In this document: positions 39,644 to 49,883 of the stretch, in pieces
Layout of the letters: each line of letters begins with the position of its first letter
Position numbering within the stretch: position 1 is the stretch's first letter
DNA from: an uncultured Pseudohongiella sp.
GTDB taxonomy: Bacteria; Pseudomonadota; Gammaproteobacteria; Pseudomonadales; Pseudohongiellaceae
Length of the DNA stretch: 64,000 bases
Assembly (NCBI GenBank): GCA_902591495.1
Contig: CACJAW010000007.1
Span: 1 to 64,000, forward strand
Direction: 5' to 3'
Position numbers and translations under genes: made by a program
Notes under the pieces: model-generated
Database searches by the model: none
Told to the model about the DNA's origin: nothing
What the model saw: only the letters and a program-made list of their open reading frames with translations

Positions 39644-41185
39644 TCATAGCACGCCTTGATTTCTGTGATCCCCGAATTTGGGCCTTACCACATTTTTAAG
39701 AGGTATTTGTAAGCCATCGGTATCTTCCAGCCACTTATAGATGTCGTTCGCAAAATTTTGGATTCGATCTTGATGTTCTGGAGCATCAATTAAGTTTCGC
39801 ATTTCATTAGGGTCCTGACTGAGGTCGTAAAATTCGTTGGTATCCCAGATTCCATGATAACGAATATACTTATAGCGCTCGGTTCTTACACCAAACATCG
39901 TTGGCGTCTGAGGAAAGTCCATTTCCCAGTAATACTCGTAGAAAACGCGGTCTCTCCAGTCTGCCGACGTTCTTTCTAATAGCGGGACAATCGACATTCC
40001 CTGCATATGCGCTGGCGCTCGCAGGCCTGCCACGTCCAGGATTGTTGGAGCGATATCTATGTTTTGAATTAAGGCATTTATGGGAGCGCCGCCCTCTAGG
40101 CGAGTTGGCCACCGAACGAGCAGAGGTACTTTGGCAGATTCTTCATAGAAGTGGCGTTTATCAATAAGACCATGCTCTCCAAAGGAAAATCCATTATCTC
40201 CCATGTATATAACTAAGGTGTCTTCTGCTAGTTTATTTTTATCAAGAAAATCTAGAACGGCCCCAACGCTATCATCTACGCCTTTAAGTGTCTCAGTGTA
40301 ACGGTGGAAAAAATCTTCAAAGTCGATACGCCCGTGGTACATATAGTCGACACCATGCCAGGACTCGCGTTGAGCTTTCACCCAATCAGGTAGAAGACGA
40401 TCTCCATAGTAATCTCTCCCACTTGGGGGCGAGTCATCAGGAGCTGTTCTCTCTAAATCACTTACGTTGTTCGAAGTCGGATCATAAGAAGGAGGATACA
40501 CAACGTCTTGTTCCTGATAGTCGCCTAAGTGACGCGCGGCAGGGGCAAATTCGCTATGAACTGCCTTGTGAGAAAGATACATAAAGAAGGGCTTATCCCT
40601 TGCAGTTGAGGCAAGCCACTCTACAGCATGCTCGGTAAGTAAATCCGAGATATAAGTCTCCTCGTCGTATGAGATCTTGGTACCATTAATATTTAATGTC
40701 GGTCCGTAGTAGACGCCTTGACCCCTGAAGCTCTCCCAATGGTCAAAGCCTGGTTGAGGTTCATCGGTGTGGTTTCCCATATGCCACTTACCGAAAAAGC
40801 CAGTTTGATATCCGGCATTTTGGAGATACTCTGGGAAAAAAGTGAGATTGCCCGGATCTGGTGCAGCGTTATCAACGACCCTGTGCGTATGAGAATAAAG
40901 GCCAGTTAATATTGATGCCCGTGAAGGGGAGCATAACGAGGTTGTTACATAGGTATTTGGGAAATAGGCGCCTTCCCGCGCCAAACGATCCAGATTAGGG
41001 GTTTCAAGCCATGGGACTTTGCCTGTAAAGCCCATAAAGTCATAGCGATGATCGTCAGTGAGGATAAAGATTATATTCTTTGGATTGGTCCTGGAAATTG
41101 TATCCAATTTTAATGGGTTGTTAGTATTCACACATGAAGTGAGCGTTAAAAGGAGTGTAACTGTTAGGTAAGATGATTTGCTCAT
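39644..41185 (-). CDS. Sulfatase (formylglycine-dependent arylsulfatase family)
   Basis: NIIFILTDDHRYDFMGF; active-site LCSPSRASILTGLYSHTH (C-x-P-S-R); LVIYMGDNGFSFGEHGLIDKRHFYEES; lipobox LTSCV. Confidence 0.92.
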   Translation of the reverse strand: MSKSSYLTVTLLLTLTSCVNTNNPLKLDTISRTNPKNIIFILTDDHRYDFMGFTGKVPWLETPNLDRLAREGAYFPNTYVTTSLCSPSRASILTGLYSHTHRVVDNAAPDPGNLTFFPEYLQNAGYQTGFFGKWHMGNHTDEPQPGFDHWESFRGQGVYYGPTLNINGTKISYDEETYISDLLTEHAVEWLASTARDKPFFMYLSHKAVHSEFAPAARHLGDYQEQDVVYPPSYDPTSNNVSDLERTAPDDSPPSGRDYYGDRLLPDWVKAQRESWHGVDYMYHGRIDFEDFFHRYTETLKGVDDSVGAVLDFLDKNKLAEDTLVIYMGDNGFSFGEHGLIDKRHFYEESAKVPLLVRWPTRLEGGAPINALIQNIDIAPTILDVAGLRAPAHMQGMSIVPLLERTSADWRDRVFYEYYWEMDFPQTPTMFGVRTERYKYIRYHGIWDTNEFYDLSQDPNEMRNLIDAPEHQDRIQNFANDIYKWLEDTDGLQIPLKNVVRPKFGDHRNQGVL

Positions 41186-41211
41186 AAAATATAATAATGT
41201 TTAGATTTAGT

Positions 41212-41826
41212 TTAAGAGTTCAGAAGTTGCTTACGAAGTTCTTCGAAAACCGGTGCAAGCGATGTGATTAAGAGTGCTGCCATAGCGAAATTAAATGCTC
41301 TAATGTAACGCGGATAACGTAGAATAGTTTTCAGAGATGCGCCGAACCATAACCACAACAACGTACAAGGGGAGCCAAATAACATAAATATCAGGGCTAT
41401 CACAACTATTTGAAAGGTGTAAGGTTCAGATAAAACTGTATACGTTACTGTAGCGCCAACGGCTAAGACCCAAGCTTTTGGGTTTACCCACTGAAAAAGA
41501 GCAGCCTGTAAAAAAGTAAAAGGCTTTCCGCTGCTTTCCCCGTATTCAGAAATAGGGGCAGTTGCAATTTTCCAAGCAAGAAAAGTAAGATAACTGACTC
41601 CAACAATCTTTAAGGCGGTGTGCATCATTGGATAGATTTCAAAGATCTCTGCAATCCCTAAACCAACCACAATTATCATCACAGGGAAGCCCATATAAAT
41701 ACCTAAAAGGTGTTGGAGGCTTCTCCTTATTCCAAAATTTAGTCCCGAGGTCATTATCATGATGTTATTCGGACCGGGTGTGATGCATGTGCTGACCGCA
41801 AAAAGTGCTATTGCAAGATATTCCAT
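41212..41826 (-). CDS. LysE family translocator
   Basis: FAVSTCITPGPNNIMIMTSGLNFGIRRSLQHLLGIYMG; FLQAALFQWVNPKAWVLAVGA. Confidence 0.9.
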   Translation of the reverse strand: MEYLAIALFAVSTCITPGPNNIMIMTSGLNFGIRRSLQHLLGIYMGFPVMIIVVGLGIAEIFEIYPMMHTALKIVGVSYLTFLAWKIATAPISEYGESSGKPFTFLQAALFQWVNPKAWVLAVGATVTYTVLSEPYTFQIVVIALIFMLFGSPCTLLWLWFGASLKTILRYPRYIRAFNFAMAALLITSLAPVFEELRKQLLNS

Positions 41827-41859
41827 CAGTCTGGAGTTTCCTTTCTAAGTGCTTAAAAG

Positions 41860-43572
41860 CTATACCCCATACATTGTGGTTCCTCCAACCACGGTCCTGA
41901 CAATTTCAATATTCTTGATTTGATCGGGGTCTACGTCGTGTGGATCTTCAGCGAGAATAACGAAATCGGCTAACTTACCGGCGGTGATGCTGCCCTTGAT
42001 ATTTTCTTCAAACGAAGCATACGCACCGTTCATGGTGCAGATTTTCAAGGCCTCATCGATGCTAATACGCTGGTTAGGCCCCCATACTCGCCCCATCCAA
42101 TCCTTCCGAGTCACCATACTCTGAATACCCATTAAAGGTTCGTAAGGGCCTGGTGTGTAATCAGAAGCCGGCGCTACCGGTATGTCATAGTCGAGGAAAG
42201 ATTTGTGCGCGAACATCCATCTCATTTTTTCTTCGCCATAGTAAACCCACTTATTGCCATGGTAGTGGACATAGGTATAGAAGGGCGTAGGTATAGAACC
42301 AGTGGCTTTGATGCGCCGCAGCAGATCAGGGTTTACGAGAGAGCAGTGTTCAATGCGGTGTCGCGGATCGGGTCGGGGCCAAAGAGATTGTACTCTTTCA
42401 TACGCATTCAACACCATGTCGATTGCTATATCACCGTTTGCATGTATACCAATCTGGAAGTCGTTACGGTGAGCGTTTTCAACAGCCTCATGAATTTCTT
42501 CCTGACTCATCGTCAGGATTCCGTGATCGCCAGGACGTCCTTCAAATGGAGTGCTCATTGCCATCGTCCTTTCAGACGCGGAGCCGTCGGCTCCAAATTT
42601 TACGGCGCCAATACGGAAAACTTCATCGCCAAACCCCGTTCTTACGCCTGAATTCACAAGATCAAAAAAGAGTTGCCCGCGCGGAAACAAATACATTCTA
42701 AAACGGAGTCCGTCGTCAGCTCGTGCATCTTGATAGGCGATCATGTCATTTCGACTGCCTCCTGTTTGATGAACCGATGTTAGCCCGGCTGCTGTCATTA
42801 GCTGAGAAATTAATTTAATCCCGTCTCGACGCTCCTCTCGATTAGAATCGCTTGGGATCAAATCACGAAAGACGTCACGAGCTTTTTCCGCGACCAGGCC
42901 AGTGAGGACACCGCTATCATCGCGGTAAAAGCGACCATCATCCGGATCAGGTGTTTCTGCGGTAACACCTGCCATAGCAAGTGCCATACTGTTATAAACT
43001 CCGGTGTGGCCTCCACGGTGTCCAACCACAACTGGATTCTCGGGCGCTGCTTCGTCTAAATCAAAGCGATTTATTGGCCTTCCTTCGTCCAGTTTTGTAT
43101 CGTCATATTTAAAAGCCCGAACCCACTGGCCTCTTGGAGTGTTTCTTGCGCGTTCAGCGATGGCTTCCTTTATTTCAACAACAGAGCGTAGATCTGCGTT
43201 TACTTGGACTAACTCGTTAACGCCTCCTGAAGACGGGTGAGAATGGGCGTCAATAAAACCTGGGGTGACTGTCATTCCCTCTGCATCAATAATCTCAGAA
43301 CTTGATGAGGCTAGATTTAGAATATCACTAGATGAACCGACTGCGATGAACCGATCATCTCGTACTGCAAATGCTTCCGCTCTTGGCATGGAATCGTCAC
43401 TCGTTAATACTCGAGCATTCACCACCACATAATCTGGAGCTGATTTAATGTCAACTGGCTGAGCAGCAGCCAGAGTTGATTGCGTCGGTAATCCCAGTCC
43501 CGCTGCAGCGAGAGCTGAGCTAGATCCGATAAATTTGCGCCTGGAAAATTTTGCCATTTTTCCGTACCTCAA
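41860..43572 (-). CDS. Amidohydrolase family protein (YtcJ-like), Tat-exported
   Basis: FSRRKFIGSSSALAAAGL Tat signal; VTPGFIDAHSHPSSGG; QIGIHANGDIAIDMVLNAYE; DPRHRIEHCSLV. Confidence 0.9.
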   Translation of the reverse strand: MRYGKMAKFSRRKFIGSSSALAAAGLGLPTQSTLAAAQPVDIKSAPDYVVVNARVLTSDDSMPRAEAFAVRDDRFIAVGSSSDILNLASSSSEIIDAEGMTVTPGFIDAHSHPSSGGVNELVQVNADLRSVVEIKEAIAERARNTPRGQWVRAFKYDDTKLDEGRPINRFDLDEAAPENPVVVGHRGGHTGVYNSMALAMAGVTAETPDPDDGRFYRDDSGVLTGLVAEKARDVFRDLIPSDSNREERRDGIKLISQLMTAAGLTSVHQTGGSRNDMIAYQDARADDGLRFRMYLFPRGQLFFDLVNSGVRTGFGDEVFRIGAVKFGADGSASERTMAMSTPFEGRPGDHGILTMSQEEIHEAVENAHRNDFQIGIHANGDIAIDMVLNAYERVQSLWPRPDPRHRIEHCSLVNPDLLRRIKATGSIPTPFYTYVHYHGNKWVYYGEEKMRWMFAHKSFLDYDIPVAPASDYTPGPYEPLMGIQSMVTRKDWMGRVWGPNQRISIDEALKICTMNGAYASFEENIKGSITAGKLADFVILAEDPHDVDPDQIKNIEIVRTVVGGTTMYGV

Positions 43573-43902
43573 GTTAGATTGTCAGGTCGTCAACGTTTGT
43601 TTGAAATATAAGAAACTGTAATGGTCTTCACTATATCGCGCGTATGATTATAGAGCAAAGTAGTTTGAGCATTTTTGTGATCAATCGGGGTAAAATCCAG
43701 AATAAGATACATAGAATATTTGAGCGAATTAGCTCTGTATACTACATTTTTACAAGATTGTGAGGTATGTTGTACGCCCACTTTGGCGAGTTATTAGATC
43801 TCTGTCGAGGTCGGATAAAAAGCTTTAGAAAGTTAATGAAATTGTGAAAAACTGGATGTACATTCAATTAATCAATATCTCTTCAAGAGGCAACCTGAAG
43901 TC

Positions 43903-45219
43903 ATGAATGATTTGGACTTAAACGCACACTGGATGCCGTTTACTGCTAATCGGCAGTTTAAAAAAAATCCGAGATTACTGGTAGCCGGCGAGGGTGTTCA
44001 CTATACAGATTCCGAAGGAAGGAAGATATTTGATGGATTGTCAGGATTATGGACCTGCGGTGCGGGTCACGGTAGACAGGAGATAAACAAGGCTGTTACT
44101 AATCAACTTAACACGCTAGATTACTCGCCCGGTTTTCAGTTTGGTCATCCTTTGAGTTTTCAGCTTGCTAATAAAGTAATAGAGTTGACTCCTTCCGGGT
44201 TAAATAAAGTTTTCTTTACCGATTCGGGTTCGGAAACTATTGATACAGTGTTGAAGATGGCGAGAGGATATTGGCGCAACAAAGGCCAGCCGAGTAAAAC
44301 CAAATTTATTGGTCGGCACAAGGGCTACCACGGTGTAAATTTCGGCGGTTTGGGGGTCGGCGGCATCGGCTTTAATCGCAAATTATTCGGGCAATCGGTA
44401 GAGGCCGACCATATCCCTCACACCGTGTTGGAGGAAAACAAATTCAGTAGGGGAATGCCAGCTCATGGAGCTCATCTTGCTGATGAGTTGGAAGAGTTAG
44501 TGCTTCTCCATGATGCTTCCAACATTGCGGCAGTTGTAGTAGAGCCGATGTCAGGAACGTCTGGCGTTTTGCCTCCACCGAAAGGCTATCTCAATCGGCT
44601 GCGAAAAATCTGTGATGACCATGATATCCTTTTGATATTTGATGAAGTGATAACGGGATTTGGGCGGATGGGCTCGTATACTGGCGCCGAGGAGTTTGGC
44701 GTTACGCCGGATATGATGACCGTCGCAAAGCAGATTACTAATGGCTCGATTCCGTTAGGCGCAGTGGTGGTAAAATCAGCTATTTATGACGCGTTCATCG
44801 AATCAGGTGGTCCTGAGTATATGGTTGAGTTTCCTCACGGGTACACTTACTCTGCGCATCCGGTTGCATGTGCGGCAGGTATCGCAGCACTTGATTTGCT
44901 TGTTAAAGAAAATCTAGTGCAGAGGGTGAAAGAAATGTCCTCGATTTTTGAAGAGGGAATCCATAGCCTTCGTTCAGCGCCTTTCGTCACAGACATTCGT
45001 AATTACGGTTTAGCTGGAGGGATTAGCTTGGAGCATTATCCAGGAGAACCCCTGCGTAGACCGTTTGAGCTGGGCGTAAAATGTTTTGAAAAAGGCTACT
45101 ACGTGCGTTGGGGTGGGGATACAGTACAATTAGCTCCACCATTTATTTCCAGCAAAGACCAAATTGATAGCCTAATAAATGCAGTTGGAGATTCTCTAAA
45201 TGAGCTCGCAAAAAGCTGA
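43903..45219 (+). CDS. Aspartate aminotransferase family protein (beta-alanine/omega-amino acid:pyruvate transaminase)
   Basis: LNAHWMPFTANRQFKKNPRLLVAGEGVHYTDSEGRKIFDGLSGLWTCGAGHGRQEI resembles omega-amino acid:pyruvate transaminases; LLIFDEVITGFGRMG PLP site region; overlaps the semialdehyde dehydrogenase gene. Confidence 0.87.
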   Translation: MNDLDLNAHWMPFTANRQFKKNPRLLVAGEGVHYTDSEGRKIFDGLSGLWTCGAGHGRQEINKAVTNQLNTLDYSPGFQFGHPLSFQLANKVIELTPSGLNKVFFTDSGSETIDTVLKMARGYWRNKGQPSKTKFIGRHKGYHGVNFGGLGVGGIGFNRKLFGQSVEADHIPHTVLEENKFSRGMPAHGAHLADELEELVLLHDASNIAAVVVEPMSGTSGVLPPPKGYLNRLRKICDDHDILLIFDEVITGFGRMGSYTGAEEFGVTPDMMTVAKQITNGSIPLGAVVVKSAIYDAFIESGGPEYMVEFPHGYTYSAHPVACAAGIAALDLLVKENLVQRVKEMSSIFEEGIHSLRSAPFVTDIRNYGLAGGISLEHYPGEPLRRPFELGVKCFEKGYYVRWGGDTVQLAPPFISSKDQIDSLINAVGDSLNELAKS

Positions 45220-46738
45220 AAAAAATTCAGAATTCGCCAGACCGATACTTGGTCATTTTATCGATGGCAAACTCGTAAATGCTGAAGGCAGAACATCGGA
45301 AGTTTTTAACCCGGCAACAGGACAAGTTACCAAAGCAGTTGCATTAGCTGGCAGAGAGACTTACGAAATGGCTTCTTCTGCAGCTAAGCGAGCGTTTCCA
45401 GGATGGAGAAATACACCACCACAAAAACGTGCACAGGTTATGTTTACGTTCAAAAAATTATTGGAAGCCCATGCCGATGAGCTATGCGCAACGATAACGT
45501 CAGAACACGGAAAAGTTTTGGATGATGCCCGAGGAGAGTTAGGTCGTGGTATTGAGGTAGTCGAATATGCATGCGGTATTTCAGAGCTACTTAAGGGAGA
45601 GTTCTCAAAAAATGCAGGCCCTGGTATTGATAGCTGGTCAGAATTCCAACCCCTTGGTGTGGTTGCAGGAATAACACCTTTTAACTTCCCAGTTATGGTG
45701 CCGATGTGGATGTTCCCTCTCGCGATTGCCTGTGGAAATACCTTCATTTTAAAACCCTCCGAGCGAGACCCAAGCGCATCTATCCTGATGGCTCAGCTAT
45801 TGAGCGAGGCCGGCTTACCCGATGGTGTTTTTAACGTAGTCAACGGTGACAAGGAAACAGTCGATCTAATTCTAGAAGACCAGAGTGTCCAAGCAGTCAG
45901 TTTTGTTGGGTCGACACCAATTGCGGAAGCGATTTATAGAAAGGGTACAGAATATGGAAAGAGAGTTCAGGCATTGGGAGGGGCGAAAAATCACGCTGTC
46001 GTTATGCCCGATGCAGATATTGACAACGCAGTGAATGCTCTCATGGGGGCGGCTTATGGATCATGTGGTGAGCGTTGTATGGCTATTTCCGTCGCGGTCT
46101 GTGTCGGAGAAAAGGTAGGTGATCAAGTCGTCAAGAATTTAGAATCTCGAGTTAAAGCTTTGCGTATTGGCCCGGGCGAAGATACTAGCAATGATATGGG
46201 TCCACTGATCACATTGGATGCCTACAATCGCATCCACTCTTATGTTGAGAGGGGCCTGGAGCAGGGCGCCGAGCTTATTGTTGATGGGAGAGGGTTCAAA
46301 ATCGGAGGTAATGAAGCTGGGTTTTTTGTTGGTGGATTTTTATTTGATAAAGTCAAGAAGGAAATGGAAATTTATACCGATGAGATCTTTGGGCCTGTTT
46401 TGTGTGTGGTTAGGGTAGAGACTTTGGGCCAGGCGATGGAACTCATTAATGAGCATGAGTTTGGTAATGGAACTTGTATTTTTACTCGTGATGGCGAAAC
46501 CGCAAGATACTTTACCGATAATATTCATGTGGGCATGGTTGGAGTAAATGTAGCTTTGCCGGTGCCGGTGGCCAGCCAAAGCTTTGGTGGTTGGAAGCGC
46601 TCTTTATTTGGTGATCTTTATGTTTATGGGCCGGATGCGATTCGCTTCTACACAAGGCGCAAGACCATGACACAACGATGGCCTGCAAGCGATAAGACTG
46701 AGCAAGCTAAGTTTGCCTTTCCAAGTGGCGGCTCGTAG
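45200..46738 (+). CDS. mmsA: CoA-acylating methylmalonate/malonate-semialdehyde dehydrogenase
   Basis: PLGVVAGITPFNFPVMVPMWMFPLAIACGNTFILKPSERDPSA; GAKNHAVVMPDADID; GSCGERCMAISVAVCVG catalytic Cys. Confidence 0.92.
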   Translation: MSSQKAEKNSEFARPILGHFIDGKLVNAEGRTSEVFNPATGQVTKAVALAGRETYEMASSAAKRAFPGWRNTPPQKRAQVMFTFKKLLEAHADELCATITSEHGKVLDDARGELGRGIEVVEYACGISELLKGEFSKNAGPGIDSWSEFQPLGVVAGITPFNFPVMVPMWMFPLAIACGNTFILKPSERDPSASILMAQLLSEAGLPDGVFNVVNGDKETVDLILEDQSVQAVSFVGSTPIAEAIYRKGTEYGKRVQALGGAKNHAVVMPDADIDNAVNALMGAAYGSCGERCMAISVAVCVGEKVGDQVVKNLESRVKALRIGPGEDTSNDMGPLITLDAYNRIHSYVERGLEQGAELIVDGRGFKIGGNEAGFFVGGFLFDKVKKEMEIYTDEIFGPVLCVVRVETLGQAMELINEHEFGNGTCIFTRDGETARYFTDNIHVGMVGVNVALPVPVASQSFGGWKRSLFGDLYVYGPDAIRFYTRRKTMTQRWPASDKTEQAKFAFPSGGS

Positions 46739-46839
46739 ATCAACATGGTGATTTTCTGTATCAGTAAGTTCATATCTTGGAAGCATCAAACAAATCTAAT
46801 TAAATTAGAGTCTGTGTTTGTAAGGATTACTTTGGTCTG

Positions 46840-47283
46840 ATGATCAAAAGCAAATCGATTTTAAGAGTAACCCTCTCGTTGGGATTAGTTTCATATCTGG
46901 TCGCTTGTAATTCGATCAAATTACTCTCCACAAGCCCTATTAACAATGTATATTGTGATAATTTTTTAATCTATGAGATGTGCGCTGAAGACATAGACAA
47001 TGACGGAATCGTTGAGCACGTCTACTTTGCCGATACCTCTGAGGTTTTCTTATATAGGCAAGGTGCAAAAGAAAGTATTCCAGATCGACTTGCTACGCAT
47101 CGCTGCGTTAGAGCCATGGACAAGGAACTGGTTGCTACGACAAATCGTGTTTTTGGAGTCACCGATGAAACTACTTTTCTTGAGAAACAGGATATCCGAG
47201 GAGCAATGATGATAAAGTACTTCGCGTACTTACCAGAAATTACAGCTTGCAACCTGCGAGCTGAGCAGAAGGAAAATAACTAG
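46840..47283 (+). CDS. Hypothetical lipoprotein
   Basis: Lipobox-like SYLVACNS; short ORF with no recognised family. Confidence 0.5.
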   Translation: MIKSKSILRVTLSLGLVSYLVACNSIKLLSTSPINNVYCDNFLIYEMCAEDIDNDGIVEHVYFADTSEVFLYRQGAKESIPDRLATHRCVRAMDKELVATTNRVFGVTDETTFLEKQDIRGAMMIKYFAYLPEITACNLRAEQKENN

Positions 47284-47491
47284 CTTTTCGCTAAGCACCT
47301 GGGTCCAGTCAACTCATTTTTCTGTGTCTATAGTAATTCTAGGCCGTCTTCCTTATTGTTACTTGTTGTTCACAACCCTTGCAAAATGTCACATTTGGCA
47401 CTGGGGTGATTGCGTATAATTTAATCCGCACTTGTAACTCCAACTTTCTAAATCTTTTCTTAATTAAGTAAAGACTCAGAGGTGGTATGTT

Positions 47492-49720
47492 TTGCAAATC
47501 ATGGCCAGCAGTTCAGATTTTGATATAGAGGTAAGTGCTTCTGTGAAAATTTACTACCAATTACTTGTTCTAATTTTACTTTCTTTAACTGGATTTAATG
47601 GATATAGCCAAGATAACGTTGGAGACGATTCCACTATCTTATACCCATTCTCTTATTTCACTCAATTTGCGCCGCGTACCGCACTGGATATGCTTAATCG
47701 TATACCTGGTATGACTATGAGTGGTTCGAGCCGTCGAGGCTCATCAAACAGCGGTCGGAATAGCGGCGGGAGTTTTACGAATGTAAGTCGCGGAGGACGA
47801 GGTCTGGGTGCCGGAAATAATGGAGTTCAAATTTTAATCAACGGTAAACGGACAGCTGGTAAAAATAACGATACGCAGGCTCAGCTGCGCAGAATTGATG
47901 CTGATCAGGTAGATTATATAGAAATTATCAGAGGTACATCCGGGGAGCTGGATGTAAGAGGTAGTACGCAAATAGCCAACATTGTCTTATTTAATGAAGT
48001 TTCGAATACAACGATTAATTATCAGGCCAGTACCGACTACTATGCGGACCACACATCCAAGCCTGGGGGTTCAATATCCTATGCAGGACAAGAGGGTGAC
48101 CTAAATATGATTGTTAGTGCATCAGCAGTGCCAGGTTATCGCTACACGGAAATGAGGGAAAAAAGTATTTTGCCTGGTGAATTGCCAAATGATTTTATTG
48201 GTCAGACTCAAATAATAGACAACGCGACTTATACACTTTCTACCAATTTAGATTACCAGTTTAGCGCTAAGAGTAGCGCTCGCTTTAACGCCCTTCTGGC
48301 TGAGGATGACAATCCCACTGAAGTCGATCGTTTGACGGTCGATCTGAAAGGTAAAGGTTTTAAACATAGTCTAGAGAGAGAGGATAACCCGGCGACTAAT
48401 ACCAACTGGGAAGTTGGGGGAGACTATGAATTCCGTCGGAATAACGGGGACAGATTCAAAGTTTTAGGGATAGCTAATAAGAATGATACAACCAATACCC
48501 GACAAAGATGGGATGTTTTCGAGGATTTGACAGAGCAAAAGAATTTGTTTTTGGATACTGCAAGCACTTTAGAAGAACGTATCGTTCGGGGTTCATATAC
48601 CACTGATTTACTCAGTGGGCAGAGTGTTGAATTCGGCGCAGAGAGATCACAGACGGTTTTAGACTCAAAGTTGGCTCTTGAAGTGCTCTCTCTATCGAGC
48701 TCCGGACAGGATGCGTACGGGGGTTTAACGCCGGTTAGCATACCAAATGCAAATACTAGGGTAGAAGAGATACGCTACGAACCTTTTGCTATTCATAACT
48801 GGCGAATAAATCCTCGCATGTCATTGGAAACGTCTTTTGTATATGAGGCCTCAGAAATTACGTTGAGTGGTGATGTTAGCAACAGTCGTACTTTTAATTT
48901 TTTTAAACCAAAAGTTGACTATCGATTTGATATCACACCGCAACTTCAGTTGCGTGTGATGATTGAGAAGTTTGTCCGCCAGCTAAGCTTTATGGATTTT
49001 GTTGCAATCAACGATCAGACCGATGAAGATTCTGATACCTTGCCAGGTAATTCAAATCTCCGACCAGATTATTGGTGGAATTATAACTTTTTAGCCGAAT
49101 ATAGATTGCCTGATGATCAGGGAGTGGTTAGCGCTAACTTTTACCACCATCGACACAAAGACTTCCTTCAACGTATTGATGTATCTAATGGTCCGGACGA
49201 AATACGTTCCGCAGCTGGGAATATTGGAACAGGGGATATGTATGTTTTTGAGGTCAAAGGTAGTATTAGACTTAAGCGGTTAGGCATGCCAAATGTCTTA
49301 TTTACAACTACTGCGAATGTCCGAGACTCTTGGGTCAAAGATTCGTTTATAGATATCACAAGGCGTTTCAATAATTACCATAGAGGCGAATTTAATTGGA
49401 GTATTAGACACGATATTCCAAATTTGCGAATGAACTATGGCATCGAAATGCGTAATCGTATTGATGGTGGCACAAAGCGATGGGATATAGAGGATATAGA
49501 GGAGGACCATGCCGATCCATATTTCGAGGGTTTTATCGAAATAATCACGTTTGGTGACCTAACTTTTCGGTTAAATGCTCGTAATTTGACAGATGTTGAA
49601 GTGTGCCGCGACCGCATTCGATACGAGGGTCATATAGTTAACAATATTTTAGAAGAAGTTGAATATATGTGCCGCGGTTTTGGGCGAACTTTTTCTCTTC
49701 AAGTCACCGGCACCTTTTAA
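47492..49720 (+). CDS. TonB-dependent receptor
   Basis: Plug domain TALDMLNRIPGMTM...GVQILINGKRTAGK...VDYIEIIRGTSGELDVRGSTQIANIVLF; C-terminal barrel ending GRTFSLQVTGTF. Confidence 0.88.
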   Translation: MQIMASSSDFDIEVSASVKIYYQLLVLILLSLTGFNGYSQDNVGDDSTILYPFSYFTQFAPRTALDMLNRIPGMTMSGSSRRGSSNSGRNSGGSFTNVSRGGRGLGAGNNGVQILINGKRTAGKNNDTQAQLRRIDADQVDYIEIIRGTSGELDVRGSTQIANIVLFNEVSNTTINYQASTDYYADHTSKPGGSISYAGQEGDLNMIVSASAVPGYRYTEMREKSILPGELPNDFIGQTQIIDNATYTLSTNLDYQFSAKSSARFNALLAEDDNPTEVDRLTVDLKGKGFKHSLEREDNPATNTNWEVGGDYEFRRNNGDRFKVLGIANKNDTTNTRQRWDVFEDLTEQKNLFLDTASTLEERIVRGSYTTDLLSGQSVEFGAERSQTVLDSKLALEVLSLSSSGQDAYGGLTPVSIPNANTRVEEIRYEPFAIHNWRINPRMSLETSFVYEASEITLSGDVSNSRTFNFFKPKVDYRFDITPQLQLRVMIEKFVRQLSFMDFVAINDQTDEDSDTLPGNSNLRPDYWWNYNFLAEYRLPDDQGVVSANFYHHRHKDFLQRIDVSNGPDEIRSAAGNIGTGDMYVFEVKGSIRLKRLGMPNVLFTTTANVRDSWVKDSFIDITRRFNNYHRGEFNWSIRHDIPNLRMNYGIEMRNRIDGGTKRWDIEDIEEDHADPYFEGFIEIITFGDLTFRLNARNLTDVEVCRDRIRYEGHIVNNILEEVEYMCRGFGRTFSLQVTGTF

Positions 49721-49883
49721 GATTCTCAAACTAACTCATTTCTAACATCCTTTTTTGCCGTTAAATGAGAAATTAACTCTCAACTAATTGCTTTATAACT
49801 CGAATTTAACTTGAAAAAATATCCTACTCGCGTAGTTTGTGAAGTAAGCACTGCCAGTTGATTCTAAAAATTACATACGGGGC

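Noticed and set aside
42205-42733. Overlapping plus-strand ORFs opposite the amidohydrolase
   Set aside because: Antisense shadow ORFs without domain signal.
43590-43781. 63-aa ORF in the intergenic region
   Set aside because: Low-complexity short ORF with no domain or ribosome site; the region is probably regulatory/non-coding.
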